Of a stretch of DNA of 64,000 nt, positions 1 to 7,649 are shown one piece after another. The translations under genes and the position numbers were made by a program. The DNA lies in assembly GCA_965226565.1 (NCBI GenBank), contig CBDDDI010000004.1, forward strand, positions 310,001-374,000. The letters run 5' to 3'. The notes below the pieces were generated by a model that was not told where the DNA came from, ran no database searches, and worked only from the letters and a program-made list of their open reading frames with translations. This DNA is from SZUA-444 sp965226565. GTDB taxonomy: Bacteria; Bacillota; Clostridia; Oscillospirales; Ruminococcaceae. Within the stretch, counting starts at the first letter, position 1, and each line of letters begins with the position of its first letter.

Positions 1-115
1 AAAATACTCCTGCAGCAATTATAAATAATAAATTTAATACTATTAACACAGTGATAAGGACTTTTTGCTTTGTGGACATCTTCTTTTTATTTATTTTCTT
101 TTTTGTATCGCTCAT
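1..115 (-). CDS. N-terminus of a second LCP-like protein (partial, runs off the left edge)
   Basis: Only the first 38 codons are inside the window. The ATG at 113-115 follows an AAGAAGG ribosome binding site. The visible residues are a lysine-rich cytoplasmic start followed by the beginning of a hydrophobic helix. They closely resemble the N-terminus of the downstream LCP protein at 198-1175: both have a KKK(M)-(T/S)-x-KQK run and then a TVLI-rich membrane segment. I infer a tandem LCP paralogue, but the catalytic domain is outside the window, so any membrane protein with a similar anchor remains possible. Confidence 0.55.
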   Translation of the reverse strand, partial: MSDTKKKINKKKMSTKQKVLITVLIVLNLLFIIAAGVF

Positions 116-197
116 AATTATTTACCCTTCTTTAGATAACCTTAATTAACATTTTCCTTTTATGTATTTTAATAATACTATTTTGTATTATTAATTA

Positions 198-1175
198 TTA
201 CTCAAATCTTTTATCTTCATATATAAAACTATGAATATCTTTAGCAGCAACATCTAAATCATAAACAAGCTCAGACATTTTAGGTGTTGAAGGATCATCT
301 TTAGCATGATAACTATCCATAGGAATTTGAAGATCAACAAGTTGAACATTTTTTTTAGTCATTATAGAAGCTAAATCTATAATTTCGTTAAATTTCAATG
401 AAGTCTTAACAAATTTCATTGATTCTTTAGCTAATGAAGTCAATTTAGGAATACCAAGATTTTTTGATTTATTAAATAATGCATTTAAAACTGTTCTTTG
501 TCTTGTCATTCTTGCATAATCAGTACCAATACTTCTTATTCTGCAATAAGCTGTAGCTTGAGCACCTGTTAATTTAACTTTTCCTGAACTAGCTATTTTA
601 GATGCTTTTGGAGCTCGTCCTGCCATAATTTGATTTGCAGCTGTTTTTTCAGCATCAGTAATCTCTATAGTAACTCCATCAACAACATCAATAAGTCCCA
701 TTAAATCATCCATATGCACTGATACATAATCTTTAATATTCATATCAAAATTTTCGTTAAGTGCCTTCACTGCTCTTTTAGCACCACCAGTACTATGCGC
801 ATGAGTTATTTTATCAAGACCTCTTTTTTCTACTTTAACCTGAGAATCACGTGCAATAGAAGTAAGTTTTATATATCCACCTTTTTTATCAACAGATACT
901 ATCATTATACTATCTGATAATCCATAATCACCAAGTCCATATAAAGCTATATTAACTATTTGCGAATTTGCAAATTTATCATCTAACGATTTATTGATTC
1001 CTAATTGATCTAAATCATTTGTAAAAGAATCATATTTATAACTAAAGAAATCTTTTATAAAAATACTTAATGCAAGTACTATTATCAATACATTTACTAA
1101 TATCAAAACTGTTAAAATCTTTTTTTGTTTATTTGTCATCTTCTTTCTTTTATTTTTCTTTATATTGTCTCTCAT
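198..1175 (-). CDS. LCP (LytR-CpsA-Psr) family cell-wall glycopolymer transferase
   Basis: LCP enzymes sit in the cytoplasmic membrane with an outward-facing catalytic domain and transfer teichoic-acid or capsule-type polymers from a lipid carrier to peptidoglycan. The 325-residue protein has a basic N-terminus, one membrane helix at about residues 20-41, and an LCP domain from about 84 to 235. It contains the family's DSIMIV strand, the S-x-x-RD stretch (SIARDS) and the R-x-R segment near YCRIRS. The last 80 residues match the usual C-terminal LCP extension. The ATG at 1173-1175 has an AGAGAGG site. A related gene begins just downstream, so this is one of a tandem pair. Which polymer is attached cannot be told from sequence. 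Confidence 0.93.
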   Translation of the reverse strand: MRDNIKKNKRKKMTNKQKKILTVLILVNVLIIVLALSIFIKDFFSYKYDSFTNDLDQLGINKSLDDKFANSQIVNIALYGLGDYGLSDSIMIVSVDKKGGYIKLTSIARDSQVKVEKRGLDKITHAHSTGGAKRAVKALNENFDMNIKDYVSVHMDDLMGLIDVVDGVTIEITDAEKTAANQIMAGRAPKASKIASSGKVKLTGAQATAYCRIRSIGTDYARMTRQRTVLNALFNKSKNLGIPKLTSLAKESMKFVKTSLKFNEIIDLASIMTKKNVQLVDLQIPMDSYHAKDDPSTPKMSELVYDLDVAAKDIHSFIYEDKRFE

Positions 1176-1422
1176 AACATTTACCTCTCTTAAATAATGT
1201 CATCAAACATAACTACGTTTAATTACTAAAACAAAATTACTTTATCTATTATCAAAATTAGAAATAACATATAAAAATCATATTGAAATAATATTCTTTA
1301 ATTAATTTAATAATCAGCAATGTCTATATGTTGAAAAGTACTATTTACAAAATAAAACTAATTTGTAAACAATAATATCCTAGATTATAATTATACTACT
1401 AAAAATATTTTTGTCAAATAAA

Positions 1423-1444
1423 AAATCGGACATTTGTCCGATTT
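1423..1444 (-). terminator. Intrinsic terminator of dnaJ
   Basis: Inverted repeat AAATCGGAC / GTCCGATTT with a four-base loop. On the minus strand it is followed by a T-rich run, 15 bases after the dnaJ stop codon. Confidence 0.85.
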
Positions 1445-1459
1445 AATATCTATTTATAT

Positions 1460-2614
1460 TTATAACATAAAGCTAGATTTTATTTTGTCGAAAAATGACT
1501 TTCTTTTTTCATAATTCTTTTCACCAAGAGAACCTTCAAACTCTTTAAGCAAATCTTTTTGTTTTTTAGATAAATTTCTAGGAACCTCAACAATAACCTT
1601 TAAATATTGATCACCACGATCAGAACGAGATAGCTTTTTAACACCTTTTGATTTAAAACGCATAACTGTTCCTGTTTGAGTTCCTTCAGGAATAACAAAT
1701 TTTTCTTTTCCATCTATAGTAGGAACATCAATTTCTCCACCTAAACTAGCTTGTGTAAATGTAATTGGAATTTCTGTATGAATATCAAATCCATCTCTAA
1801 CAAACATCGGATCTGGTCTTACTGTAACAGTAATTCTCAAATCTCCTGCTGGTCCACCATTAACACCTGCATCACCAAAACCACTAACTTGTAATATTTG
1901 GCCATCATCAATTCCAGCTGGAATATTAATTTGTTTTGTAACAGCAACTCTTGTTCTACCTTGACCACTACATTTTGGACATGGATTTTTAATAATTTTA
2001 CCTTTACCTTTACAACGAGAACAAGTTTTAGTTTGACTAATAACTCCAAAAGGTGTTCTTTGTCCAACTTTAACTGTACCTGTACCATTACAATCAGGAC
2101 AAGTTGTTGCATCTGTTCCAGATTTCGCACCAGAACCATGACACTCAGGACATTGTTCTAATTTATTTACTCTAATTTCAGTATCTTTACCTTTACAAGC
2201 TTCCATAAAATCAATAATTACATTAGCTTTTATATCTTGGCCACGTCTTGGTGCATTTGGATTTGAACGTTGCGCACCACCAAAACCTCCAAAACCTCCA
2301 AAAAAGCTTTCAAAGATATCTCCCATATCTCCGCCGAAGCCACCACTAAAACCTCCAAAACCGCCTGCTCCTCCACCATAACTTGGATCTACACCTGCGT
2401 GACCAAATTGGTCATATCTTGAACGTTTTTCTTGATCAGATAAAACTTCATAAGCTTCATTAGCTTCTTTAAATTTCACTTCTGCATCTTTATTATCAGG
2501 ATTAAGGTCTGGATGATATTTTTTAGCAACTTTTCTATACGCTTTTTTTAATTCGTCATCAGATGCACCTTTTGATACACCAAGCACATCATAATAATCT
2601 CTTTTATCTGCCAT
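1460..2614 (-). CDS. dnaJ: Chaperone protein DnaJ (Hsp40)
   Basis: Co-chaperone that delivers unfolded substrates to DnaK and stimulates its ATPase. Domains in order over 384 residues: J domain (about 4-69) with the HPD motif in KYHPDLN; a Gly/Phe-rich linker; a zinc-binding domain with four CxxCxGxG repeats (CPECHGSG, CPDCNGTG, CSRCKGKG, CPKCSGQG); and the C-terminal substrate-binding domains. Length is normal for type I DnaJ. It lies downstream of dnaK, but the 239-base gap holds a terminator-like hairpin and a possible promoter, so it may be transcribed partly on its own. It ends at a clear terminator. Confidence 0.99.
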   Translation of the reverse strand: MADKRDYYDVLGVSKGASDDELKKAYRKVAKKYHPDLNPDNKDAEVKFKEANEAYEVLSDQEKRSRYDQFGHAGVDPSYGGGAGGFGGFSGGFGGDMGDIFESFFGGFGGFGGAQRSNPNAPRRGQDIKANVIIDFMEACKGKDTEIRVNKLEQCPECHGSGAKSGTDATTCPDCNGTGTVKVGQRTPFGVISQTKTCSRCKGKGKIIKNPCPKCSGQGRTRVAVTKQINIPAGIDDGQILQVSGFGDAGVNGGPAGDLRITVTVRPDPMFVRDGFDIHTEIPITFTQASLGGEIDVPTIDGKEKFVIPEGTQTGTVMRFKSKGVKKLSRSDRGDQYLKVIVEVPRNLSKKQKDLLKEFEGSLGEKNYEKRKSFFDKIKSSFML

Positions 2615-2799
2615 AATTTAGCCCCTTTTTATTTTTTTGTTCGAGGAGCAATTAATTGCCCTTATACTCTTTTAATTATACTTAATTTAAGAACCTTTTT
2701 CTAGCGTAAAAAGTTTCCTTCTTACATTTCAACGCAAAATATTAAACCTTTTGCGATAGAAAAATTTTCCTAAAATAATAAAACAAATAATCTGAAAAC
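2615..2799 (-). promoter_or_regulatory. dnaK-dnaJ intergenic region with possible dnaJ promoter and hairpins
   Basis: On the minus strand there is a TATAAT hexamer (2676-2681) with no good -35 at 17 bases. A CGCAAAA/TTTTGCG hairpin lies at 2733-2755 and a perfect palindrome GCAATTAATTGC at 2649-2660 just ahead of the dnaJ Shine-Dalgarno. No CIRCE copy is present here. I infer partly independent dnaJ transcription; the role of the hairpins is unknown. Confidence 0.35.
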
Positions 2800-2819
2800 A
2801 GGGCGGAACAGTCCACCCT
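2800..2819 (-). terminator. Hairpin downstream of dnaK (partial terminator)
   Basis: Minus-strand stem AGGGTGGA / TCCGCCCT with loop CTGT. One pair is G-U on the minus strand but C-A on the plus strand, so only the dnaK transcript folds fully. The following T-tract is weak, suggesting attenuation or mRNA processing rather than a full stop. Confidence 0.6.
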
Positions 2820-2853
2820 ATTATCAGTATATTAAATATTTTTTAGTTAATAC

Positions 2854-4695
2854 TTAGTTTTTAAACTCAGCATCAATTACATCGTCATCGTTTTTTGCAC
2901 CAGCATCTTCTGAAGCAGTAGCTTGATCAGCTGTAGCGCCTTGAGCTGCTTGTTGTGCTTGTGCTGCTTCTTGATAAATCTTTGTTGCAACACCTTGGAA
3001 TTCTGTTTCTAATTCTTTTTGTTTTGCTTTAATATCTTCAATATCTGTGCCTTTAAGAGCTTCTTTTAGTGCATCAATTTTAGCTTGAACAGATGTTTTT
3101 TCTGCTTCAGAAACTTTATCACCAAAATCATTTAAAGCTTTTTCTGTTTGGAACACAGTGCTATCAGCAGTGTTTCTAGCATCAACTTCATCACGTTTTT
3201 TCTTATCTTCAGCAGCAAATTCTTCTGCATTTTTAACAGCTTGTTCTACATCTTCTTTAGACATATTTGTTGAAGAACTAATTGTAATTTTTTGTTCTTT
3301 GCCTGTTCCAAGATCTTTAGCTGAAACATGAACGATACCATTAGCATCAATATCAAAAGTAACTTCAATTTGTGGAACACCACGTGGAGCTGGAGCAATT
3401 CCATCAAGACGGAAGTTTCCTAATTGTTTATTATCTTTTGCAAATTCACGTTCACCTTGTAGAACATTAATATCAACAGCTGATTGGTTGTCAGCAGCAG
3501 TTGAGAACACTTGTGATTTTTTAGTTGGAATAGTTGTATTTCTATCAATAAGTTTTGTACAAACTCCACCCATTGTTTCTAGTCCTAATGATAATGGAGT
3601 TACATCAAGTAATAACAATCCTTTAACATCACCTGAAAGAACACCACCTTGAATTGCAGCACCAAGAGCTACACATTCATCAGGATTGATACCTTTAAAT
3701 GGATCTTTACCAATAAAGTTTTTAACAGCTTCTTGAACAGCTGGAATACGAGTTGATCCACCAACTAGTAATACTTTATGAAGATCACTTGGTGAAAGAC
3801 CAGCATCAGACAATGCTTGTTTTACAGGTCCCATTGTCATATCAACAAGATCATGAGTTAATTCATCAAATTTTGATTTTTGCAATGTCATTTCAATATG
3901 TTTTGGTCCTGTAGCATCAGCTGTGATAAATGGTAAACTAATTGTTGTTGAAGCAGTTGAAGAAAGCTCAATTTTAGCTTTTTCTGCAGCTTCTTTTAAT
4001 CTTTGCATAGCCATTTTATCGTTATTTAAATCAATACCTTCTGCTTTTTTAAATTCTTCAACAAGCCATTTAATGATTCTTTCGTCAAAATCATCACCAC
4101 CAAGTTTGTTGTTACCAGCAGTAGCCAAAACTTCTTGAACACCATCACCCATTTCAATAATTGAAACGTCAAATGTACCACCACCAAGGTCATAAACCAT
4201 GATTTTTTGATCTTGTTCTTTATCAGCACCATAAGCTAGCGCTGCTGCTGTTGGCTCATTAATAATTCTTTTTACTGTTAAACCAGCAATTTGACCAGCA
4301 TCTTTTGTTGCTTGTCTTTGAGCGTCAGTAAAGTAAGCAGGAACTGTAATTACAGCCTCAGTTACTGTTTCACCAAGATAGCTTTCAGCATCTGATTTAA
4401 GTTTTTGTAGAATCATTGCAGAAATTTCTTGTGGTGTATATGTTTTGTCTCCCATTTTTGCTTTGTAATCTGTTCCCATTTCACGTTTAACAGAAATTAC
4501 TGTGTTGTCAAAATTAGTAACAGCCTGTCTTTTAGCTACTTGACCAACAAGCCTATCTCCACTTTTTGATACTCCTACAACAGATGGAGTTGTTCTTGCG
4601 CCTTCATTATTTGCAATAACAACAGCCTCTCCACCTTCCATAACAGCAACACATGAGTTTGTTGTTCCTAAGTCAATACCAATAATTTTACTCAT
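2854..4695 (-). CDS. dnaK: Chaperone protein DnaK (Hsp70)
   Basis: Cytoplasmic ATP-dependent chaperone that folds nascent and stress-damaged proteins with DnaJ and GrpE. The 613-residue product begins with the actin-fold phosphate loop GIDLGTTNSCVAV, carries the AYFTDAQRQATKDAG and DLGGGTFDVSI signatures and the VGGSTRIPAVQ adenosine motif, then the beta-sandwich substrate domain and a helical lid. The tail is Gln/Ala-rich and ends in an acidic segment (DDDVIDAEFKN), typical of bacterial DnaK. The ATG has an AGGAGA site. It is third in hrcA-grpE-dnaK-dnaJ, 48 bases after grpE, and is controlled from the hrcA CIRCE promoter. Confidence 0.99.
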   Translation of the reverse strand: MSKIIGIDLGTTNSCVAVMEGGEAVVIANNEGARTTPSVVGVSKSGDRLVGQVAKRQAVTNFDNTVISVKREMGTDYKAKMGDKTYTPQEISAMILQKLKSDAESYLGETVTEAVITVPAYFTDAQRQATKDAGQIAGLTVKRIINEPTAAALAYGADKEQDQKIMVYDLGGGTFDVSIIEMGDGVQEVLATAGNNKLGGDDFDERIIKWLVEEFKKAEGIDLNNDKMAMQRLKEAAEKAKIELSSTASTTISLPFITADATGPKHIEMTLQKSKFDELTHDLVDMTMGPVKQALSDAGLSPSDLHKVLLVGGSTRIPAVQEAVKNFIGKDPFKGINPDECVALGAAIQGGVLSGDVKGLLLLDVTPLSLGLETMGGVCTKLIDRNTTIPTKKSQVFSTAADNQSAVDINVLQGEREFAKDNKQLGNFRLDGIAPAPRGVPQIEVTFDIDANGIVHVSAKDLGTGKEQKITISSSTNMSKEDVEQAVKNAEEFAAEDKKKRDEVDARNTADSTVFQTEKALNDFGDKVSEAEKTSVQAKIDALKEALKGTDIEDIKAKQKELETEFQGVATKIYQEAAQAQQAAQGATADQATASEDAGAKNDDDVIDAEFKN

Positions 4696-4743
4696 AATAA
4701 ATTTTCTCCTTTACAATTTTTATATTAATTTAATCTAATAATC

Positions 4744-5319
4744 TTATGGATTTGCTACGACTACCATAGCATATCTTATAATTTTGTCGCCAATCTTATA
4801 TCCTTTTTGGAATACTTGAGCAACTTCATTTTCACCAAGTTTTTCATCTTCAATTTGATTTATTGCTTGTGCAACATTTGGATCAAATTCTTGACCTATT
4901 GGATCAATAATTTCTACATTAAGCTTTTTCAAAAATTCGCTATATTGATTAAAAATCATTGTAACGCCTTTTTTAAAATTCTCATCTGTAGTTTCAGCTT
5001 GCAATGCTCTTTCAAAGTTATCATATATAGGAAGCATTTCAGAAATAGCTTTTGCTGTTGCATCTCCATAACTTTCAAGCTTTTCTTTAGCTGATCTTTT
5101 TCTAAAATTATCATACTCAGCAACAAGTCTTAAATACTTGTTTTTTTCATCAGCAAGTTCATTTGCTAATTTTTCTTTCTCAGACAATTTCTTTTCTTTT
5201 TTCTTTTTAGGTTCACTAGCTTTCTTTTCTTTCACAGAATCTTCTTTAGCATTTTCTTCATTTTGATTTTGGTCTTTATCTTTGTCATCAATTATTTCTT
5301 TTTCATTGTTCTCGCTCAT
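4744..5319 (-). CDS. grpE: Nucleotide exchange factor GrpE
   Basis: Homodimeric co-chaperone that releases ADP from DnaK. The 191-residue protein has a highly charged, low-complexity N-terminus (Lys/Glu-rich, about residues 1-50), then the long coiled-coil helix (LADEKNKYLRLVAEYDNFRKR) and the C-terminal beta domain ending in the family pattern VxQKGYKIGDKIIRYAMVVVA. The ATG at 5317-5319 has an AGGTAGGA site. It sits between hrcA (18 bases upstream) and dnaK in the CIRCE-controlled operon. Confidence 0.98.
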   Translation of the reverse strand: MSENNEKEIIDDKDKDQNQNEENAKEDSVKEKKASEPKKKKEKKLSEKEKLANELADEKNKYLRLVAEYDNFRKRSAKEKLESYGDATAKAISEMLPIYDNFERALQAETTDENFKKGVTMIFNQYSEFLKKLNVEIIDPIGQEFDPNVAQAINQIEDEKLGENEVAQVFQKGYKIGDKIIRYAMVVVANP

Positions 5320-5337
5320 TTAAGATGTCCTACCTTT

Positions 5338-6357
5338 CTAAATTGTATCTTCATCATCTTCAGAAAACATTTCTGTTATTTTTTCAGTAAAGTACTGAAT
5401 ATAAGGTATAATTTTTGCATAATCAATTCTCATAGGACCGATTATTCCAAGAGTACCTACTTGTTTATCTCCTTTTAAAAACGGTGCTGTAATAATACTA
5501 GAATTGCTTATTACAAAATCTTGTTTTTCTTTTGAAAACATAACATTTATTCCGCTAAAACTATCATCCAGTAAAGCTGTGAATTCATTTTTATTTTCTA
5601 TAAACTCAATTATTTCATTACTATTGAAATCTTTACAAGCAAGAAGATTTGTTTCACCTTTTATGTCAACTTTTTTATCAGCTAGGTCTCTAGACATTTC
5701 ACAAACGCCTTCAACAAGTGGCATCAAAGTCATCATATAAGTTCCCATTGCCATTGCCATATTTTCAAGCATTTCGTCAGACAAAGTATCAATTGATACG
5801 CCTTCTACATTAGTTTTAATAAAATTAGAAAAGAAATCAAGTTGTTCATTAGAAAGATCAAATTCAAGTCTACATACTTTATTTTTAATATTACCAGATG
5901 ATGTAATCATCAAAATAACATATAATCTTTTTCCTGTTGGAACAACTTCAACTTTAGAAATCACACTAAATTTAGGAGTATTGTTTGAAACAATAGTCGC
6001 ACATTTTGTTACTTCCGCTAAAGCAAGAGAAGCTTTTTGCAAAATTGCTTCCTCAGCCATATCATCAAACTGGAGCATTTCATCGATCAAATTTTTATCA
6101 ACTTCAGAAATAGGATTTGCCAACATTAATTTATCAACATACATTCTGTATCCATTAAAAGTAGGAACTCTACCTGCTGAAGTATGTGGCTGTTCAAGAT
6201 AACCCATGTGTTCTAAAGCAGCCATATCGTTTCGGATTGTTGCAGGTGACACGCTTATATCAAGAATATCATGTAATGCTTTAGAACCAATTGGCTCACC
6301 TGTCATTATATATTGTTCTACAATAGCTGAAAGTATTTTTAATTTTCTTTCGTCCAC
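5338..6357 (-). CDS. hrcA: Heat-inducible transcription repressor HrcA
   Basis: Winged-helix repressor that binds CIRCE operators and is kept active by GroEL. N-terminal DNA-binding domain (about 1-75) contains the HTH stretch with VSPATIRNDMAALE and GYLEQPHTSAGRVP; the rest is the GAF-like HrcA domain ending in IGPMRIDYAKIIPYI. I chose the GTG at 6355-6357 (339 residues) because GGAGG lies five bases upstream. A possible TTG start four codons earlier falls inside that Shine-Dalgarno. It is the first gene of the heat-shock operon and has two CIRCE copies directly upstream, so it represses itself. Confidence 0.98.
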   Translation of the reverse strand: MDERKLKILSAIVEQYIMTGEPIGSKALHDILDISVSPATIRNDMAALEHMGYLEQPHTSAGRVPTFNGYRMYVDKLMLANPISEVDKNLIDEMLQFDDMAEEAILQKASLALAEVTKCATIVSNNTPKFSVISKVEVVPTGKRLYVILMITSSGNIKNKVCRLEFDLSNEQLDFFSNFIKTNVEGVSIDTLSDEMLENMAMAMGTYMMTLMPLVEGVCEMSRDLADKKVDIKGETNLLACKDFNSNEIIEFIENKNEFTALLDDSFSGINVMFSKEKQDFVISNSSIITAPFLKGDKQVGTLGIIGPMRIDYAKIIPYIQYFTEKITEMFSEDDEDTI

Positions 6358-6378
6358 AGCAACCTCCAATTTGAGTTA

Positions 6379-6405
6379 TTAGCACTCTTTATACCTAAGT
6401 GCTAA
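6379..6405 (-). promoter_or_regulatory. CIRCE operator, proximal copy
   Basis: TTAGCACTC-N9-AAGTGCTAA on the plus strand. It matches the CIRCE consensus TTAGCACTC-N9-GAGTGCTAA except for the first base of the right arm. It lies between the -10 hexamer and the hrcA start. Confidence 0.95.
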
Positions 6406-6410
6406 TTATT

Positions 6411-6438
6411 ATTATACTGATTTTTTAGCACTTGTCAA
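6411..6438 (-). promoter_or_regulatory. Sigma-A promoter of hrcA-grpE-dnaK
   Basis: Minus strand TTGACA (6433-6438), 16-base spacer, TATAAT (6411-6416). Both hexamers are perfect. The -35 is embedded in the distal CIRCE and the -10 lies between the two CIRCE copies. Confidence 0.9.
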
Positions 6439-6451
6439 GTGAGAGTGCTAA
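6425..6451 (-). promoter_or_regulatory. CIRCE operator, distal copy
   Basis: TTAGCACTT-N9-GAGTGCTAA. It has one mismatch, in the last base of the left arm. Its spacer contains the -35 hexamer, so HrcA binding here would block RNA polymerase directly. Centre-to-centre distance to the proximal copy is 46 bases. Confidence 0.93.
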
Positions 6452-6542
6452 AAAAATATAGTAATATTTTCAAACATAATATGTGCAAAATTTATCAATA
6501 ATATATAAAAGAACTCTTTGACAGATTATTCTATTATTTGTA

Positions 6543-6571
6543 TTGACATTATAAATTTATAATTCTATAAT
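6543..6571 (+). promoter_or_regulatory. Consensus sigma-A promoter of the cation exchanger gene
   Basis: TTGACA (6543-6548), 17-base spacer, TATAAT (6566-6571): both hexamers perfect at optimal spacing, 23 bases before the first ATG. Confidence 0.9.
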
Positions 6572-6593
6572 TAATTTATATTTATAAAAAGGA

Positions 6594-7577
6594 ATGATTA
6601 ATAAAATGCTTATATATAGTATATCCTACATTGTATTAGCTACAATTGTAGTACTATTATCTAACAAACTTGCCGATTATGTTGATCTAATTGACAAAAA
6701 AACAAATATTTCTGGCGCTTTTATTGGTGGCGTAATTCTTGCCGCAGTTACTAGTCTGCCCGAACTTTTCACAAGTATTTCATCTGTTACAATAGTAAAA
6801 CAACCTAGTATGGTTATTGGTAACATTTTAGGTAGCAATATTTTTAATATGACTATTTTAGGACTTATGATTTTTTTCGCATCGAAACGTTTTATAAAAT
6901 TGCCAATAGGAACTAGTCATTTAAAATCAGCATTGTTTTCTTTAGTGATGTTTGGTTTAATATTCTGTACGATATTCTTAAATTTAGATTTTTCAATTTT
7001 TCATTTTAGCATTTATTCTCTTGCTATTATCGCTATTTATATTTTATCAGTTAGATTTATGGCAAGCGATAATGTAGATGATGATAGTGAAGCTAATTCA
7101 AATTTAACATTAAAACAAATAGTAATCCGATTTGTCTTTGCAGCAATTGCTCTTGTTTCAGTTTCTATTACAATTACTTTTGTAACAGACAAGCTTGCTT
7201 CATTATTAAAACTTGACGCAACATTAGCAGGTGCGTTGTTCCTTGGATTAGCAACTTCTCTTCCTGAACTAACTTCATCAATAGCATTAGTAAGAAAATC
7301 AAATTTCAATGCATGTGTTGGAAATATAATGGGAAGTGGAATTTTCAACTTTTTAATCTTAGCTATATCAGATTTTATCTACACAAAAGGATCTGTATAT
7401 ACAGGAGAAGGACAAACAAAATCACTTGTTTTATTTGGAACAATAAGCGTATCTTTAGTAATCATATCTTTACTATTCAAACGTTTTGCTAAAGAATACA
7501 ATACAAAAAACAATATTATTTCAAAAGTTTTGGGCACATTAATAGTAGCTTGCTATGTATTATTTATTGTAGTTTAA
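6594..7577 (+). CDS. Calcium/sodium antiporter, CaCA superfamily (YrbG-like)
   Basis: Membrane exchanger of the K+-dependent Na+/Ca2+ type. The 327-residue protein has about ten hydrophobic segments in two homologous halves. Each half carries an alpha-repeat: GAFIGGVILAAVTSLPELFTS followed by GNILGSNIFN in the first, and GALFLGLATSLPELTSS followed by GNIMGSGIFNF in the second. The acidic residue in SLPEL is the conserved cation-binding glutamate. Length is typical. The ATG at 6594 abuts the AAGGA site; a second ATG at 6606 is 12 bases away, so the start is uncertain by four codons. It stands alone behind a consensus promoter. The ion transported in vivo is inferred from the family. Confidence 0.93.
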   Translation: MINKMLIYSISYIVLATIVVLLSNKLADYVDLIDKKTNISGAFIGGVILAAVTSLPELFTSISSVTIVKQPSMVIGNILGSNIFNMTILGLMIFFASKRFIKLPIGTSHLKSALFSLVMFGLIFCTIFLNLDFSIFHFSIYSLAIIAIYILSVRFMASDNVDDDSEANSNLTLKQIVIRFVFAAIALVSVSITITFVTDKLASLLKLDATLAGALFLGLATSLPELTSSIALVRKSNFNACVGNIMGSGIFNFLILAISDFIYTKGSVYTGEGQTKSLVLFGTISVSLVIISLLFKRFAKEYNTKNNIISKVLGTLIVACYVLFIVV

Positions 7578-7649
7578 TAATTCTATATATAAATGTAAAT
7601 CAGTTTTGCAATAAAAGTTTTCTTAATAATTTTTATCTAGGAGGACATA

